Shown: positions 43,365 through 55,140, numbered from the stretch's first letter. The stretch: DNA of 64,000 bases from Branchiostoma floridae (GCF_000003815.2 NC_049982.1:28208329-28272328); one strand, 5' to 3'. The notes: generated from the sequence alone by a model not told the origin. Numbers and translations: made by a program.

Positions 43365-43490
43365 TCTGGGATATCCAGGATGCGCTCTGGCTTAGGGCGC
43401 TTTTAGAATAGAAGCACATTTAGGATGCAGACTTATCCCAGAAGTGCTTCTATCCTAAAAGCGCTTTTGGGATAGAGCACATTTGGGATA
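43365..43490. repeat. AAGCGCTTTT / GGGATAG palindromic cluster, second block
   Basis: Same words as 41430-41745 (GGGATATCCAGGATGCGCT, TCTATCCTAAAAGCGCTTTT). The preceding sequence (43240-43340, AAATATGGAAACAATC) also resembles 41205-41270, so a larger block was duplicated. Confidence 0.7.
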
Positions 43491-43499
43491 GTACATAGA

Positions 43500-43950
43500 G
43501 TTAATTTCTAGAAGCTTTCTAGAACATTCGCAAGAACACTGACGTCAAACTGTTGATATTGTGTGTGAAATATTTGGTAATCTTTACCCTCATGGTACAA
43601 ATGTTTTCACCCATAATTGTCAGCAAAGTACTCTAAAGTACTCAAGCTGGACAAGGATCAAAGACTACAGACATAAACTGCATATGAAAAACAAAATGGC
43701 TCTCGGATATCTATAACATATCCAATCGCAAAAAAAACGTGTTTACGTCTTAGTAATGGTAAATACACTTCGCTTATGTGACAAAGGTTTGTGTTAAATG
43801 ACAATATCTAATATGGTGTGGAAATTTTAATGTAATGAAGCTGTGGCTTTTTTATTTTCTCAGCATATTAAAGAATCCAGATTTTTCTCACAGATTAAAT
43901 CAGCACTCTCGAGCCTTTTAGCGTGACCTATGCCCTACTTATATCCACTG
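43500..43950 (+). repeat. Duplicated block shared with 46250-46680
   Basis: Matches include TTTTGATATTGTGTGTGAAATAT-type sequence, CAAAGTACT, AGTCAAAGACTACA, and AAAATGGCTCTCGGATAT, in the same order as in the second copy. There is no open frame. Confidence 0.75.
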
Positions 43951-44962
43951 TTGTCTCAAGACAAAATTCAGCAAAGAGCTAATGTTACCATTTTCCGCAG
44001 TAAAGGCTGGCCTACGCAAATCAGGCGATATTTCTAACGACGCCTCATGGGAGGCGTCAAGTGGTATATATTGCATTCAGTCTACAAAAATTCTAGGAAT
44101 TGCACAGGCATTTTTTTCAAGAATGCTAGTACTCCACAGTATGCTGGGTATGCAGGTCACCCCCCCCCCCCTAAATCTGTTCCAAATGTATCTCTTGTAT
44201 GCAATGGTGGAATGTAGGTCAGACCATTGTGCTGTACCGGGAATAGTACATTTCTGCTGGCTGTAGGTTTATGTTACAGGTGGGCTAGTACATTGTGCCA
44301 GGGATAGTGCGACAGGGAAGTTCCAGTCTATTTCTGATTTGAGCTGCATTGTTGTACCCTCAATCGTCGTCATGGCAATAATACATTTTTATTGCCAGTC
44401 TTGTTGCACTTGCTTGCATACAAGAAATCAATGGTTAAAAAAAATCAAATAATGCTGAGAATAAAGGAATTGACATCGATATCTTGCCTCAAAAATCAGT
44501 TTCATATCATCATAGATATGGTCAATACCACATCAATATCAGTCTACATGTGGATATAATCTACACCTAGACACAACAACGATGCGTAGTTCTATTGAGC
44601 AGAGTCTGACACGTGTCTGTCATGTTTACTATTGATTGATCCTGGCACGTTATCAGCTTTTAACACTTTTAAACAATTTAAGACGTTGTATGACGAATTT
44701 TCCGAAATATCATGAACTGTTAAATATGTTTTTTTTTAAGCTTGGTTCGCAAAAATGCCATATTTCCCTGACGAAACCGTTAGAGAATTGTTGGGTCAGT
44801 GCACACGGGGCGTGACAGCGCACTGTCCGCGTCCGGCGGAGATGCTTGCAGTTTATTAGCCGTCCACGGCAGGCAGGAAATTTGCACCTCCTTCTTAATC
44901 GCTTGTTAATCGCCCTAATCGTTTTTTTATATGACTTTGTAGCACCGTTTCCATGCAGGCTC

Positions 44963-45172
44963 CAAAATGGCCGGCTGTCAGAAAAGGCCAGCAATCAGCG
45001 ACCCAGTACAAAAAGAAATGGCCAGCAAAAGTGCCAAAAAAGGCCATAGAGAGCCTGCTATGGAGGCTAAAATGGCCGGCTGTCAGAAAAGGCCAGCAAT
45101 CAGCGACCCAGTACAAAACGAAATGGCCAGCAAAAGTGCCAAAAAAGGCCATAGAGAGCCTGCTATGGAGGC
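44963..45172. repeat. Two-unit 105-bp tandem duplication
   Basis: Two nearly identical 105-base units, each starting AAAATGGCCGGCTGTCAGAA and ending TGCTATGGAGGCT. The unit is a multiple of three, so several frames stay open across it. Near identity implies a recent duplication. Confidence 0.9.
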
Positions 45173-45709
45173 TACCTTCTACTACTTTCATTAACCCTCA
45201 AACCACCGTAGCTTTTTTGTGACGTAGATTACCGTATGGTGTCAAAACTGACCCCAAAACGTTTTGTACAAAAACAGTTTTTGTGTGACTCTTTTTGTGA
45301 ATTGTATATGTTGGGCCAATCTAGTATCTCTGTTGAGTGAATGGTCAGACTCTTTGTATATTTCGTAATGTTTGGGCATGGGGTTACGTTTCGTAAAGGT
45401 GGGATCACACATGCGTATATATTCAAGTCCGTTTGAGGTGCGTATGAAGCTCTTAGTCTCTACCAGGCTCCACAGGTCGCGGGGAAAATAGTACAAATTG
45501 GACAAATATAGATACATAACATGCCAGAAGAGTTAGCTGACCGAGAAGTATGGTTAGCGACCCAGCTAACTCGTCTGACATGTTACCTGCTTTCGTTTGT
45601 CCAATTTCTATTATTTTTCCAGCGACCTGTGGGGCCTGGTGGAGGAAAATACTCCCATGCGCGCCTCATACGGACTTAGACATATACGCAAGTGTGAACA
45701 CACCTTATG

Positions 45710-45830
45710 ATGACTATTGCATCAGAAATCTGCCCAGAGACAGGCACCGAAAATGAACGTTCCCACGGGCATTACGGACATATGATGATTTCTTCTTCTG
45801 AATGTCCTTCTAACGTTAGTTATAAGTCCC
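45710..45830 (+). repeat. Dispersed repeat D1, copy 2
   Basis: ATCTGCCCAGAGACAGGCAC, then AACGTTCCCACGGG; see 30230-30345. Confidence 0.65.
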
Positions 45831-45960
45831 AGATAGCGAATTTTTTTTTAAATATACGTTGTGAAAAGTACATTTAGTAAAGTTAATACAACCACTGACA
45901 GACAGCGCGAAAACTTTACCATCTAGTAAAAATTGATAAAGGTTTGCTACCCTAGCACTG

Positions 45961-46097
45961 TATTAATCTCCAAGCAGATCCTACGGTGCCATAAGATAGT
46001 ATCAAAGCTGGCCAGGGAGTATAGCCGGCTAAGGGAGTCAAACGGGAAGTTTGATACAGTACTATACATTACGCACCGTGGATCTGGTTCGAGATTA
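45961..46097. mobile_element. MITE family D, copy 3
   Basis: TTAATCTCCAAGCAGATCCT at the left. The right end is decayed (GATCTGGTTCGAGATTA). The internal ATAAGATAGTATCAAAG arm is shared with copy 1. Confidence 0.8.
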
Positions 46098-46249
46098 GCA
46101 CTGTACCTGTTTGCAAGAGTAGTACGTTAAAAATGTTGTTTATAGCCTCACTAAGTACTGACACTCTAGCAGCCATCCCTACATTGATTCACCATCTGAA
46201 GTTCTACTTCACTAACCAGGTCAGTGGCCAATCAGAGACGTGATTCCGA

Positions 46250-46680
46250 GGCTACAGTAGCCTTCTGGAACATTCGGAACAACACTTACGTCAGACTTTT
46301 GATATTGTGTGTGAAATATGGGGATATCTATACAATAACGGTGCAAATTCTGTCACCAATTGTTGTCAACAAAGTACTTCAGAAGTGCTCAAGCTGGCCA
46401 AGAGTCAAAGACTACATAAACTGGATATGAAAACCAAAATGGCTCTCGGATATTCAACATATTATTCCATCGCTATTTTTTTTTATTTCTAAAATAAATG
46501 CTCATAGTATTAGTTACATACTAGATAGCTACCTCTAAAGTGGTGTGAAAATGTGAAGAAATTGTCGCCTTCTTTAAGGTATTGGCATACGAGTTCAGTC
46601 TTTTCCGATGGATTGCAACATCCCTCTCAAACCCTGAAAACTTTTAGTGTGACCCATGTGGCTCTTTTTCCACTATCAAT
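46250..46680 (+). repeat. Second copy of the 43500-43950 block
   Basis: Collinear with the first copy at 2.75-kb spacing in the same orientation; diverged by substitutions and indels. Confidence 0.75.
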
Positions 46681-46849
46681 TCATAAAACTAAAACTTAAA
46701 GACAACAGTTTTCTACTACATATCGAGAATAAGATACATCTGTATGTGTTTGAACACGTGGCTAGTTTTTTAAGATGATCATTGCATCATAAATAAAAAT
46801 TAATTAAGGGATACATATATACTTTTAGACAGGCAGTTCAGTTTCGTAA

Positions 46850-46980
46850 GAATACTATTGCGTCATGTATCTGCCCAGAGACAGGGACCAAAAATTGACA
46901 TTCCCACGAGGATTGAGGACAGAGTATGATTTTACATGTTGTATTTCTAGCTAAGAATCACAGAGAGCACACGTTTTACG
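46850..46980 (+). repeat. Dispersed repeat D1, copy 3
   Basis: ATCTGCCCAGAGACAGGGAC, AAAATTGACATTCCCACG, GGATTGAGGACAG. Confidence 0.65.
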
Positions 46981-47249
46981 TAATGTGAATTGTCATCGGT
47001 TCCAACCACTTTTCTGTAAGGGGAAGCCTAATGATGTAAAGATGCAAATAAGGTTTTCGAACTGAATCCCAATAAAGTACATTTTTTAGAAAAATAAAAC
47101 TACCAGTAGTAACATTTAGTTCCCTTCCATTTGGATTAAAACTTATGTGTATTTAAAAAGGAGTGAGAAAGAAGAAGAAAAGTAAACCCCCTTCTCTACA
47201 GCCCACATTGGTCTATGCCAAATCCACTACTAGGTGGAATCTTTCCAAT

Positions 47250-47313
47250 CGAGTCATACCGTTCTGGACAGAGGAGGAGACGAGACTAGAACAGACTTCG
47301 TGAAACTTCTTTG
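47250..47313 (+). other. Candidate non-coding first exon of the secreted-protein gene
   Basis: A good donor (TTTGAG|GTATGTAC) ends at 47313. The next acceptor (TTATTTCAG) lies at 48334, 35 bases before the start codon of the downstream gene. The left boundary is arbitrary. Confidence 0.3.
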
Positions 47314-48034
47314 AGGTATGTACTATCGGGCACTTGATACTTCTTTAATTTTGAGTAATTCTATTTTATTTCCACTTTGTAAATGTCACTACAGCTTGAA
47401 GATGCAGCTCATTTCTTAATTATGAGGAGACTTGGGAAATCAGCCGGCTGTCGAAAACTTGTAGACGGTGTTTTCGTCGGGTAGGGGGTGGGGCAGGGAG
47501 AACGATTCTTTGGCGAGGGAGAACAGTTTTGTTAGGCTACCTATGGATATGCATGATGGATAGAATTGTCGCTTTCTGGCTAAACAAATGGCAGACAGGG
47601 GTCCGTTATAACTAGGAGACAACGTTTGGGTGAGTGGGACAAAAACTCGCGTACGGGAAGAATTAGAGGAAGGCCACCGTGGAAAGGACCCAAAGAGGCT
47701 GGGTAGAATTTATTACTTTGAAAGGTCCGGACTGTGCTGGAAGTTGGAACGTAATTGTTGCATGGTTTCTAGACTGTTTCCAGAGGCCTACACAGGCCAG
47801 CTGCTCGCTCGGCTCAATGACCGACATGCCCCGAAGAAAACTTAGACTCAGGCCCCTGAGGTTGACCAAGTTCACGGTACCGGTGTAAGTCAGTCAGCGG
47901 CCCGTTGTATGATTTCCTTGTGAAGGCATTGACAACAGTCAGTTATCTAAGTTAACGTGGTCCTGACTTCTGGTTGGAGGTTAGGGTTATGGTGTATATT
48001 TATTAGGGCAGTGCATATTAACCGGTAGTTTCGT

Positions 48035-48150
48035 AAGATACCCATTGTATTCATGATGAATCTACCCAGAAAATTCCCACAGGGATTGAGGACAGCGTGA
48101 TGTTTTCATGTCTTGTTCTTCCATTTATGAATCACGCATTATTAAGCACT
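48035..48150 (+). repeat. Dispersed repeat D1, copy 4
   Basis: ATCTACCCAGAAAATTCCCA, then GGATTGAGGACAGCGTGATG, about 250 bases upstream of the secreted-protein gene start. Part of the AGAGACAGG segment is deleted. Confidence 0.6.
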
Positions 48151-48368
48151 CGTTTTTGAGTCGCGATAGGTACGTAAACATCGTAACTATAAGTAAGTAA
48201 ACCAGGATTGATTCCATAACAATTGAATCTGAAATAAAAGACGGTCAAACGGTAACATTTTATCCAAACAATCGAAGGATCTAGTGTGCGCATTTTGAAT
48301 TGATGAATACTAAATGTTATTGCATTTATTTCAGGTTTTTAGCCAACACGAGTGAAGACTGAATCACC

Positions 48369-48844
48369 ATGTCATTCCGACACATCGCGACATTTGCCGT
48401 GCTCCTTGCAGTTGTCATCGCAGCTGAAGGTGAGTTGTTGTTGCTGATTTGTTTCTCGATAGAACAGTAGTTTCGAAGACATGTTTCCATGTGTATCGTT
48501 TCAGCATAGCTTTAGATCTATCCAGTTAGGTAACTCTGTGCATATACAATGCTTTAAATGAGGGGCAGTAACTGGTGTTCACGTATGTAATTGGTTTTAA
48601 ATCTACAGTGGAGTTTTTTTCTTCGTTTCTGTTGTAAATCAACACATTTCCGGCTTGTTGTTCTAAACCCAAAGGCCTGCTGCTGGTAGCTTGGGGGCGT
48701 GGGTAACTTTAATGTGTCATGGGTAGCATGTCGGGCTAAAGTAAGCAACACTTTAAGTGTTACTTCTACAAAATGAATTGCAATGTCTCCTATCTCTTGT
48801 GAAATTTGAAGAAGATTTTCAGGTAAAAGTAGTAGCAGCGCTAG

Positions 48845-48912
<68 letters not shown>

Positions 48913-50235
48913 TACAAAAGTCAGTGATTTATGAAGTTAAAGGCCCTAAATGCAGCAGTATCCAGGACTTTATGACCAGTATGACCAGTGTGTTTTTCTG
49001 TGCAACATAAACTGTACAACATTGTGCAGTATAACTAACAATATTTTACCTGTTTACTTCAGGACGCCCCGGGCCCTATACCGATGAATTCAAAACTGAG
49101 CTCAGGCTTGGTCCAAACCCTGATGGCCTGAAGACGCTCGACAAGATCATCGAGACAAAACAAGTCTTCCCCACGAAGTATGTGGTTAGAACATTATCTT
49201 ATGTCAAGTACTGAAAGAAAATGTTGCGTTGATATTCCTCTGTAGGAATATCATTATTTGCATTTTTAAAAGAGGATTGTTTTATGGTCAATTTTATTCT
49301 CAATACATTGTGGTAAGTACCATTGGTGCAGCCACAAAAATAATGTGTTTAACCACTTTTGAAAGTGGTATATATTGGTCTTGTTAATAACACGACTTGG
49401 GTTTCTTGTGTCTCCAGGACTGAAGCCATCAAACACACAGCAAAGTTGGATGTAGACCAGAAGACTAAGGAGAGTGACATCAACGTTTCGACCTTCGCCA
49501 AGCATGACAAAATTTCTACGTAGACACAGGACGTAATATAAACATAATGCTGTTTAACTATCCCACATTTTTTTCTATTTACTTCATGATGCTATGCTGC
49601 ATAGCCCTCCTGCATTCTTTTATTTAATTCAATTCATCACAGAACTACACTAATGTGATTGCCTTCTGTTGTTCCCCAGATGAAGTCCTAACCCGCAAAT
49701 ACGACCAGCTGTTCCACCCTGAGCAGCTCATCACTGGTAAGGAGGATGCCGCCAACAACTTCGCCCGTGACCACTACACCATCGGCAAGGAGATCGTGGA
49801 TCTGGTCCTGGACCGCATCCGTAAGCTGGCTGATCAGATAACCGGTATGTAGGGCTTTCTCATCTTCCACTCACTTTTTTCAATTCACAACAAAACAAGG
49901 CTCATTGAAATTAAGCCGCTGCAGTATGTGGGGTTTCACTAACTGGGCTTGGATGATAGATATGGTTAACATTTGACTTAAATAGTTGTAGGTTGTACCC
50001 ATCAAGGAAAGCAAATAACGAGAAAACATGTCCCATAAGGATGCAGTTTTAGATAAGACGGGGTGAACTGAGCCAGTTTGAAATCTAACAAAGACATTGA
50101 GTTAAAGTTAAAGATAACAATGATGAATAATATGTTGTTTTGCATTTCTTTACAGATCTCGACGGCAAGACCGCACAAAGCAAAACCTTAATGTTGGATG
50201 ACGTTGGTGATGTCAACCAGTACCGGAACCTGTAG
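48369..50235 (+). CDS. Predicted secreted protein, N-terminal exons (model uncertain)
   Basis: Exon A (48369-48429) encodes a signal peptide with a hydrophobic core [10 protein letters not shown], and the mature protein starts at about R-P-G-P-Y. Exon B (49063-49177) and exon C (from 49418) follow in phase. Exon C can read to a TAG at 49521-49523, giving a roughly 93-aa product. Alternatively it can use a donor after 49473 that enters, in phase, the tubulin-like exon 49680-49844 and then exon E (50156-50235, ending in TAG), for 158 aa. A third option is a weak donor that joins directly to the exons at 50813. The charged helical product has no recognised family. The order of exons is well supported; their joining is not. 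Confidence 0.5.
48847..48905. repeat. (AT)n microsatellite
   Basis: Uninterrupted AT dinucleotides in intron A-B of the secreted-protein gene. Confidence 0.95.
49680..49844 (+). CDS. Alpha-tubulin-like exon (codons about 76-129)
   Basis: Flanked by a good acceptor (TTCCCCAG) and donor (GTATGT), the 165-base block encodes D-E-V, then [40 protein letters not shown]. This is the highly conserved N-terminal-domain segment of alpha-tubulin next to the nucleotide pocket. Changes from ordinary alpha-tubulin cluster at the start (L-T-R-K-Y-D for R-T-G-T-Y-R), with Y-A-R-G to F-A-R-D and C-T-G to I-T-G. No other tubulin exon is visible within the window. It keeps an open frame, GC-rich codon choice and a phase that fits its neighbours. 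It may be a captured exon, or the remnant of a tubulin copy lying in the intron of the host gene. Confidence 0.75.
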
Positions 50236-50812
50236 GCATCATATGGCGCCCGCTGGCTCGCCTCGTCCGGAGCCCTGGTCAGTCTGACATTTTAAAAAAA
50301 TCATCCGTCAATCATCCCTGTACTGTAACTCTGGCTGCTAGAAAAGTTATTCGATCAATAATGAATGGCCAATGTTGTTGCACTACTTCCAGCCTTTTTT
50401 AATTTTTTCATCATGGCTAATGATATCCACTTCAGAAAATGTAGTTGAACTGTTCCCATCATTACACTGTGTAAGTATTTCTTGGAAGTGAAGGGGAATT
50501 TAGAAATGATGATGATCTTGCTGTAGGTGGCCCTGGTGAACGTTCAAACGAACTCACGTTTCCTTGTCTATAGCCTATTGAAGCATACTTAACATCTGTT
50601 AATTCTATTTCGCAGTGGTACATGTCACAATTTGTAACTGTGAAAGTAGCTTTTGTACTGTATAAGGGACTTGAATTATTCTAAGAGGAGTCGTAATTAA
50701 AGACATCATAATAATTTCCTATAATGTTTGAAGTATGTGCATCAGGAGAGTTTTGTACCTGATATCCTTTTACTGTGGCTGTACTGACTCTTCTGTACTA
50801 ATTTGCCTACAG

Positions 50813-52591
50813 GTGTCTGACTTGCTGGGCCGTGACTTCTCTGCTGCTGACTTGGCCACGGGTGGTTTTGATGCAATGAATACTGCACTGCCACTGGAGC
50901 TCGCCACTACATTAGTGTTGTTGTCAACTCTGCAGGTGTGTTTATTCTTGGACTTGGGTTCTTTGCAAATCTGTCAGCTTGTTGTTCAAGCATGATGTGT
51001 ACTATTAGCAGTACAATTAAGTACAGCATTCCAACATTGATGCTCGCTTTCTTTTGTTACTTCCCTTTCATGGGTACAAGGAACTAGAGCCCGCCATCGC
51101 TGCTGAGGTTATGGGCCAGTTGTCAAAACAGTACACGACTCCGGATCTCGCCCCTGAGATATTACAGACACAGCTTGTAAGTCCCCTTGCTATCTTTTTA
51201 CTTCAGGCCAACAGTCGTTTTTATCCGTTGCTTGTTTGTATACGACTAAGTCTTCTCAGACAGAGACAAACAATTCAATCCAGCTTAGCATGTGAGGCAA
51301 CCTGCCTTACTTCATAAGAAACTTTTAAACTTGCCTTATGTAGGCATAGGACTTGAACTTTGGTCTTTGTTATGTATGTGGTTTGACATTTGTGCTGCAA
51401 ATTCAAAAATGTGATCTCTGGTTCTGTGCCAAACTGTCAGCTTCTTGTCTAGGTATTAGCACTACAATTGGGTACAGCATTCCAACACTAATGCTTACTT
51501 TCCTTTGTTTCCTCGCTTTCAGAGGTACAAGGAACTACTGGACATGCACATCAGCGCTATCCTGGGTATGGACAAGTTATCAGAAAAGGACATCAAGTTG
51601 GCTGTGGATAGCGCCATAGAGAATGAGGTCCATCTGGAAAGCATCAAGAACGCAGAGGCGTTTCAAATCGGTTAGTACTATTTAGCTTTAACTATTCAAG
51701 CAATCATAATCAAATCTCAAAAATACCCTTTTCACTGTCCAAAGTTTGTATCTTATGACAGGAGGCTGTTAATTAGCCTTTACGTGGGTGTAAGTTTTAT
51801 ACTTGAACGTTTGTCTTCCTCTGATATTCATAACTTCTTAGTGAAGCTTAAGACACTCTTGCAAATTACCTTGGCAGCGAGGATACCGATAATGGAAGAC
51901 AAGTTCTACAAACTCAGCCGCGAGGCCAAGCACGCCGTCAGCGAGGGCACCAAGGCCGTCAAAAGAGGTATAGTTAACCGCGACCCTTTTCAAGGCCACC
52001 CACATCCCCACAAAATAGCTGTAACAATCACCCTTTTTAGTCAAACAACCACCGACCTGCTATCGATCGTACGTGCCTAAAGCCCAACAACAGTCCCTAG
52101 CAGAGCAAGGCTGTGCAACGTAACGCACACCAACAAAAATCAAAGACATCAAGTGTCTTCTGATATAATAGAAGTAAAACTTTCCTTCAACTACCCACAG
52201 GATTACAAATAATAAAATCTCAACAATAACTTTTCTCTCATAATCTGAAGTTTGTAACCGATGATTGCTTGTGACATTGTAGTTAAATCAATGGTTTTGA
52301 TGGTACTGATAAATGAATACAGACCTTGGATAAGTAAACGAATTCATGTTCATTTGCAGCAACTACAAAAGTCGTATCCTGCATATGGAACTATCAGCTT
52401 TAGATCTAGCAAAGTCATCAGTGAAGCTCAATGAATGTACAAATCATGCTTTTAGGCATCTTTAGCTTTGGCAAGGAAAAGGAAAAAAGGAGTATCTGTT
52501 ACGGATGATTAGTCTGGGAATTAATTGTTGTTTACTTTGAATCTTTGTAACTGACGGATGTTTTTCTCTTTTTTTCCCAGCTGAGGAGTAG
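50813..52591 (+). CDS. Helical protein, C-terminal exons of the 48-52 kb gene
   Basis: Five exons join in phase: 50813-50935, 51081-51176, 51523-51670 (or from 51532), 51878-51967 and 52581-52591, ending A-E-E-stop. They encode about 156 residues, rich in Leu, Ala, Glu and Lys and predicted helical: D-L-L-G-R-D-F-S-A-A-D-L-A-T, E-L-L-D-M-H-I-S-A-I-L-G-M, E-A-K-H-A-V-S-E-G-T-K-A-V-K-R. No family recognised. Exons at 51081 and 51523 share duplicated upstream intron and the start T-A-C-A-A-G-GAACTA. The first exon needs a phase-0 partner upstream, which is not clearly present in the preceding exon at 50156, so the link to the signal-peptide exons is inferred from order and proximity. Confidence 0.6.
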
Positions 52592-52894
52592 TTCCAGTGA
52601 TGGCGCCTCGTGCCGCCAGAGAACCACCGTCTACCTCGCCTTCGTGCTAACACTGCATCACGTGACAAGCCACATCAACCAATCACCGTCCTTCATCGCA
52701 ATACATTAACAACAACATGACAGTACATGTAATCCACGTCTATATAGCCGTAACATATCTCCAATATCATTCGCCATTGTTGTAATACTGATGAATCATT
52801 TGTGTATTCCGATATATATATGCATGTTTCTCTTCGTTTATGGTATTTTATCTGATACAGAAATGCTGTGCCTTGGTAAAGTTGTCTTGCAGTT

Positions 52895-52900
52895 AATAAA
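52895..52900 (+). promoter_or_regulatory. Polyadenylation signal of the 48-52 kb gene
   Basis: AATAAA 304 bases after the stop codon, followed by GT-rich sequence (GATGTGTGGTCTAAATGTGTGT), the usual downstream element. Confidence 0.65.
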
Positions 52901-52929
52901 CAAAGATGTGTGGTCTAAATGTGTGTTGC

Positions 52930-55140
52930 TTTCAATGTATGGTTAACTTTAGTTAGAATTTGAAAGTATTGATGGCTTAGAGCGTTATTTTTTTATGTTC
53001 AATGATAGTACCGTTCTAAATCTAACATGACAAATAGAATGAAGTACGTCTTGTAACAAAATCAATGGCATATTTAAAATGCAATACAGACCGTTAGTAT
53101 TTTAATAGTTCTAAAAGAAGAAATAAGCGTTTAGTTGATAAATCTTGACATATCGTTTCGTACATAATGTAAGAAAAGGAAAAATGATCTTTACAATCTT
53201 TCAGGGGCAACAACAACAATACGTGTGAAGATAACAAGCCAAAGTCCGGCGCCATTTTGGATATTATTTCCCCTCCAAAATCCTCCAGCAATTTAAACTA
53301 ATTTACCAACATGCTCTCCAAATTTTTGTCTCTATCGAAAACGTGATGATATAAACAGACACAGCACGCTTAGGCCGTTTTTATATGGTAACTTTCGGTC
53401 ACAAGGTGTCTTAAAAGTACCAGTAGTTTTCCCTGAAAAGATATGATAGTCTCACTCACTCTCACTCATCCTCGATACTTTTATTTTCGAGGTGTTTGAT
53501 GGCAAATTTACATTCAACATGTGCCTAAAACCCTATTTTACAAGGGAGTATGTTGATATTCAATGAGCTATGTGCAAGATGTGCAACATAATGTGCCTTT
53601 GCGTATTTTGTGTGGACTTTGGAGAAACAGGCGCCAATGACCATTGATCTTTTATGTATTTTTAACCTGAGTCATTTTGATTGAAATAATTTGTAACTAT
53701 GTCTTTAGAATGTTTTCAATTAATAGTGTGTAATTAAGAAGTAGGATAAATAGTTTATTGATTATCGCTCTTGATGAATTAATAAAGAAATAAATCATGA
53801 AAATCAGGGCCTCATTTACATACTTTCTGATGAAATGCTACAATAAATTACATTCTTTGCTAAGGATTTCTAGTCTGTGTAACGCAAACTCCGCAATCAA
53901 ATCAGGCGAAAGGATTTCATGCTTTGAACGTACTGTGTTACTTATTAGGTAGAGAAGATGATCAACTTATAGCTTATGCAAATAGGAAACATTACTTGCC
54001 TAATAATTTAGAGTCACGATACGTCACTCAAATCATTTGCTATACGTCAACAACAAAAGACTGACTTTTATTAACATCAATACCCTACAAACATTCATCG
54101 TGTTGAACAATCTTTATAAATACGGACAGGCCAAAGGATAGAACACGAATACTAAAGCACATATAAACCAACAAATGCACATCAATACATAAAAAACGCA
54201 ACTCTGTTGTTCGTGTTTCTTGTTCTCCGCCGCTCCCATATTATCACAAAATTTGTCCAAATGTGGATTGCTATTAAGTGTCTCAAAAATGACAGGAGGT
54301 GTCGAATTTTCCCCATAGATGATCTTATTCATCGATAGTAACAGTTCAAAGAAGCTGATTGCTTTCTTTTCCCTCCCTCTGTTGATACATTACCCCTCTC
54401 CCCATCTCCCCCCCCTCTAGTCATTTCGCCCTCCACCCAGGATTACATGAAATTTTGGATGTTGCTTGGTACAAATTCCAAACTACAGTTTCAGAATCAT
54501 ATAAGAACACGAGTTTGATACATAATGCCAACCATAGTATTTTTATTTACGTAATGAAATTGTAACAATATATATTGTTCACTCACTCCGATAGAAAATC
54601 TCTGTCATTTTTTCCCAATTCAAGCAAAATCAATACGCGCGCTGATGTCATTCATAAGATTTACTTGCTGATGCCTTAATTTTGTGTCCGTTGATCACTT
54701 CCTGTCACTGAAAATATACGACTGTCCGAAAACACGAGCAAAAAGAGAAACAATCAGAAAAAAAACAATACCTCTCGGTGATAAAGTCAGCTCTTCCGTT
54801 GTCCCTTGACCTGGAATGTCTGTCAGCTGCCATTCCATTTTGATAAATTATTGACTCTGGCGACTCTGAACTTCACGTCCTGTCATTCTGACAAACCTTT
54901 CACTCTACTATGAACTTGACTAACATTATGGTAAATATATAATGAGGAAACGCAAACAGCAAAAACAATACCTCCCGTTTTACGGAGGTAACAATGGCGA
55001 AAAAAACTGTGCGCCGCAGGGGTCTACGTACGGGTTCGTGGGACTGGAGAATATTTTGACAACTGTTTAAGCTGCTCAGAAAACACATCTGTGCATGTGC
55101 TGTATAAAACTAGATCAGCCTTTCACAATAGAATCTCAAA
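52930..55140. other. Intergenic, no gene recognised
   Basis: AT-rich DNA; a few short frames without splice or domain support. A GCGCGCTGAT...TTACTTGCTG piece at about 54638-54672 also occurs in P450 intron 9 near 18457-18492. Confidence 0.5.

Noticed and set aside
44967-45194. Two-repeat 35-residue protein
   Set aside because: Frame openness follows from the 105-base duplication; antisense frames are equally long.
47630-47888. 70-codon frames with mixed charge
   Set aside because: Three overlapping frames on both strands, no splice or domain support; lies between the candidate 5'UTR exon and the coding start.
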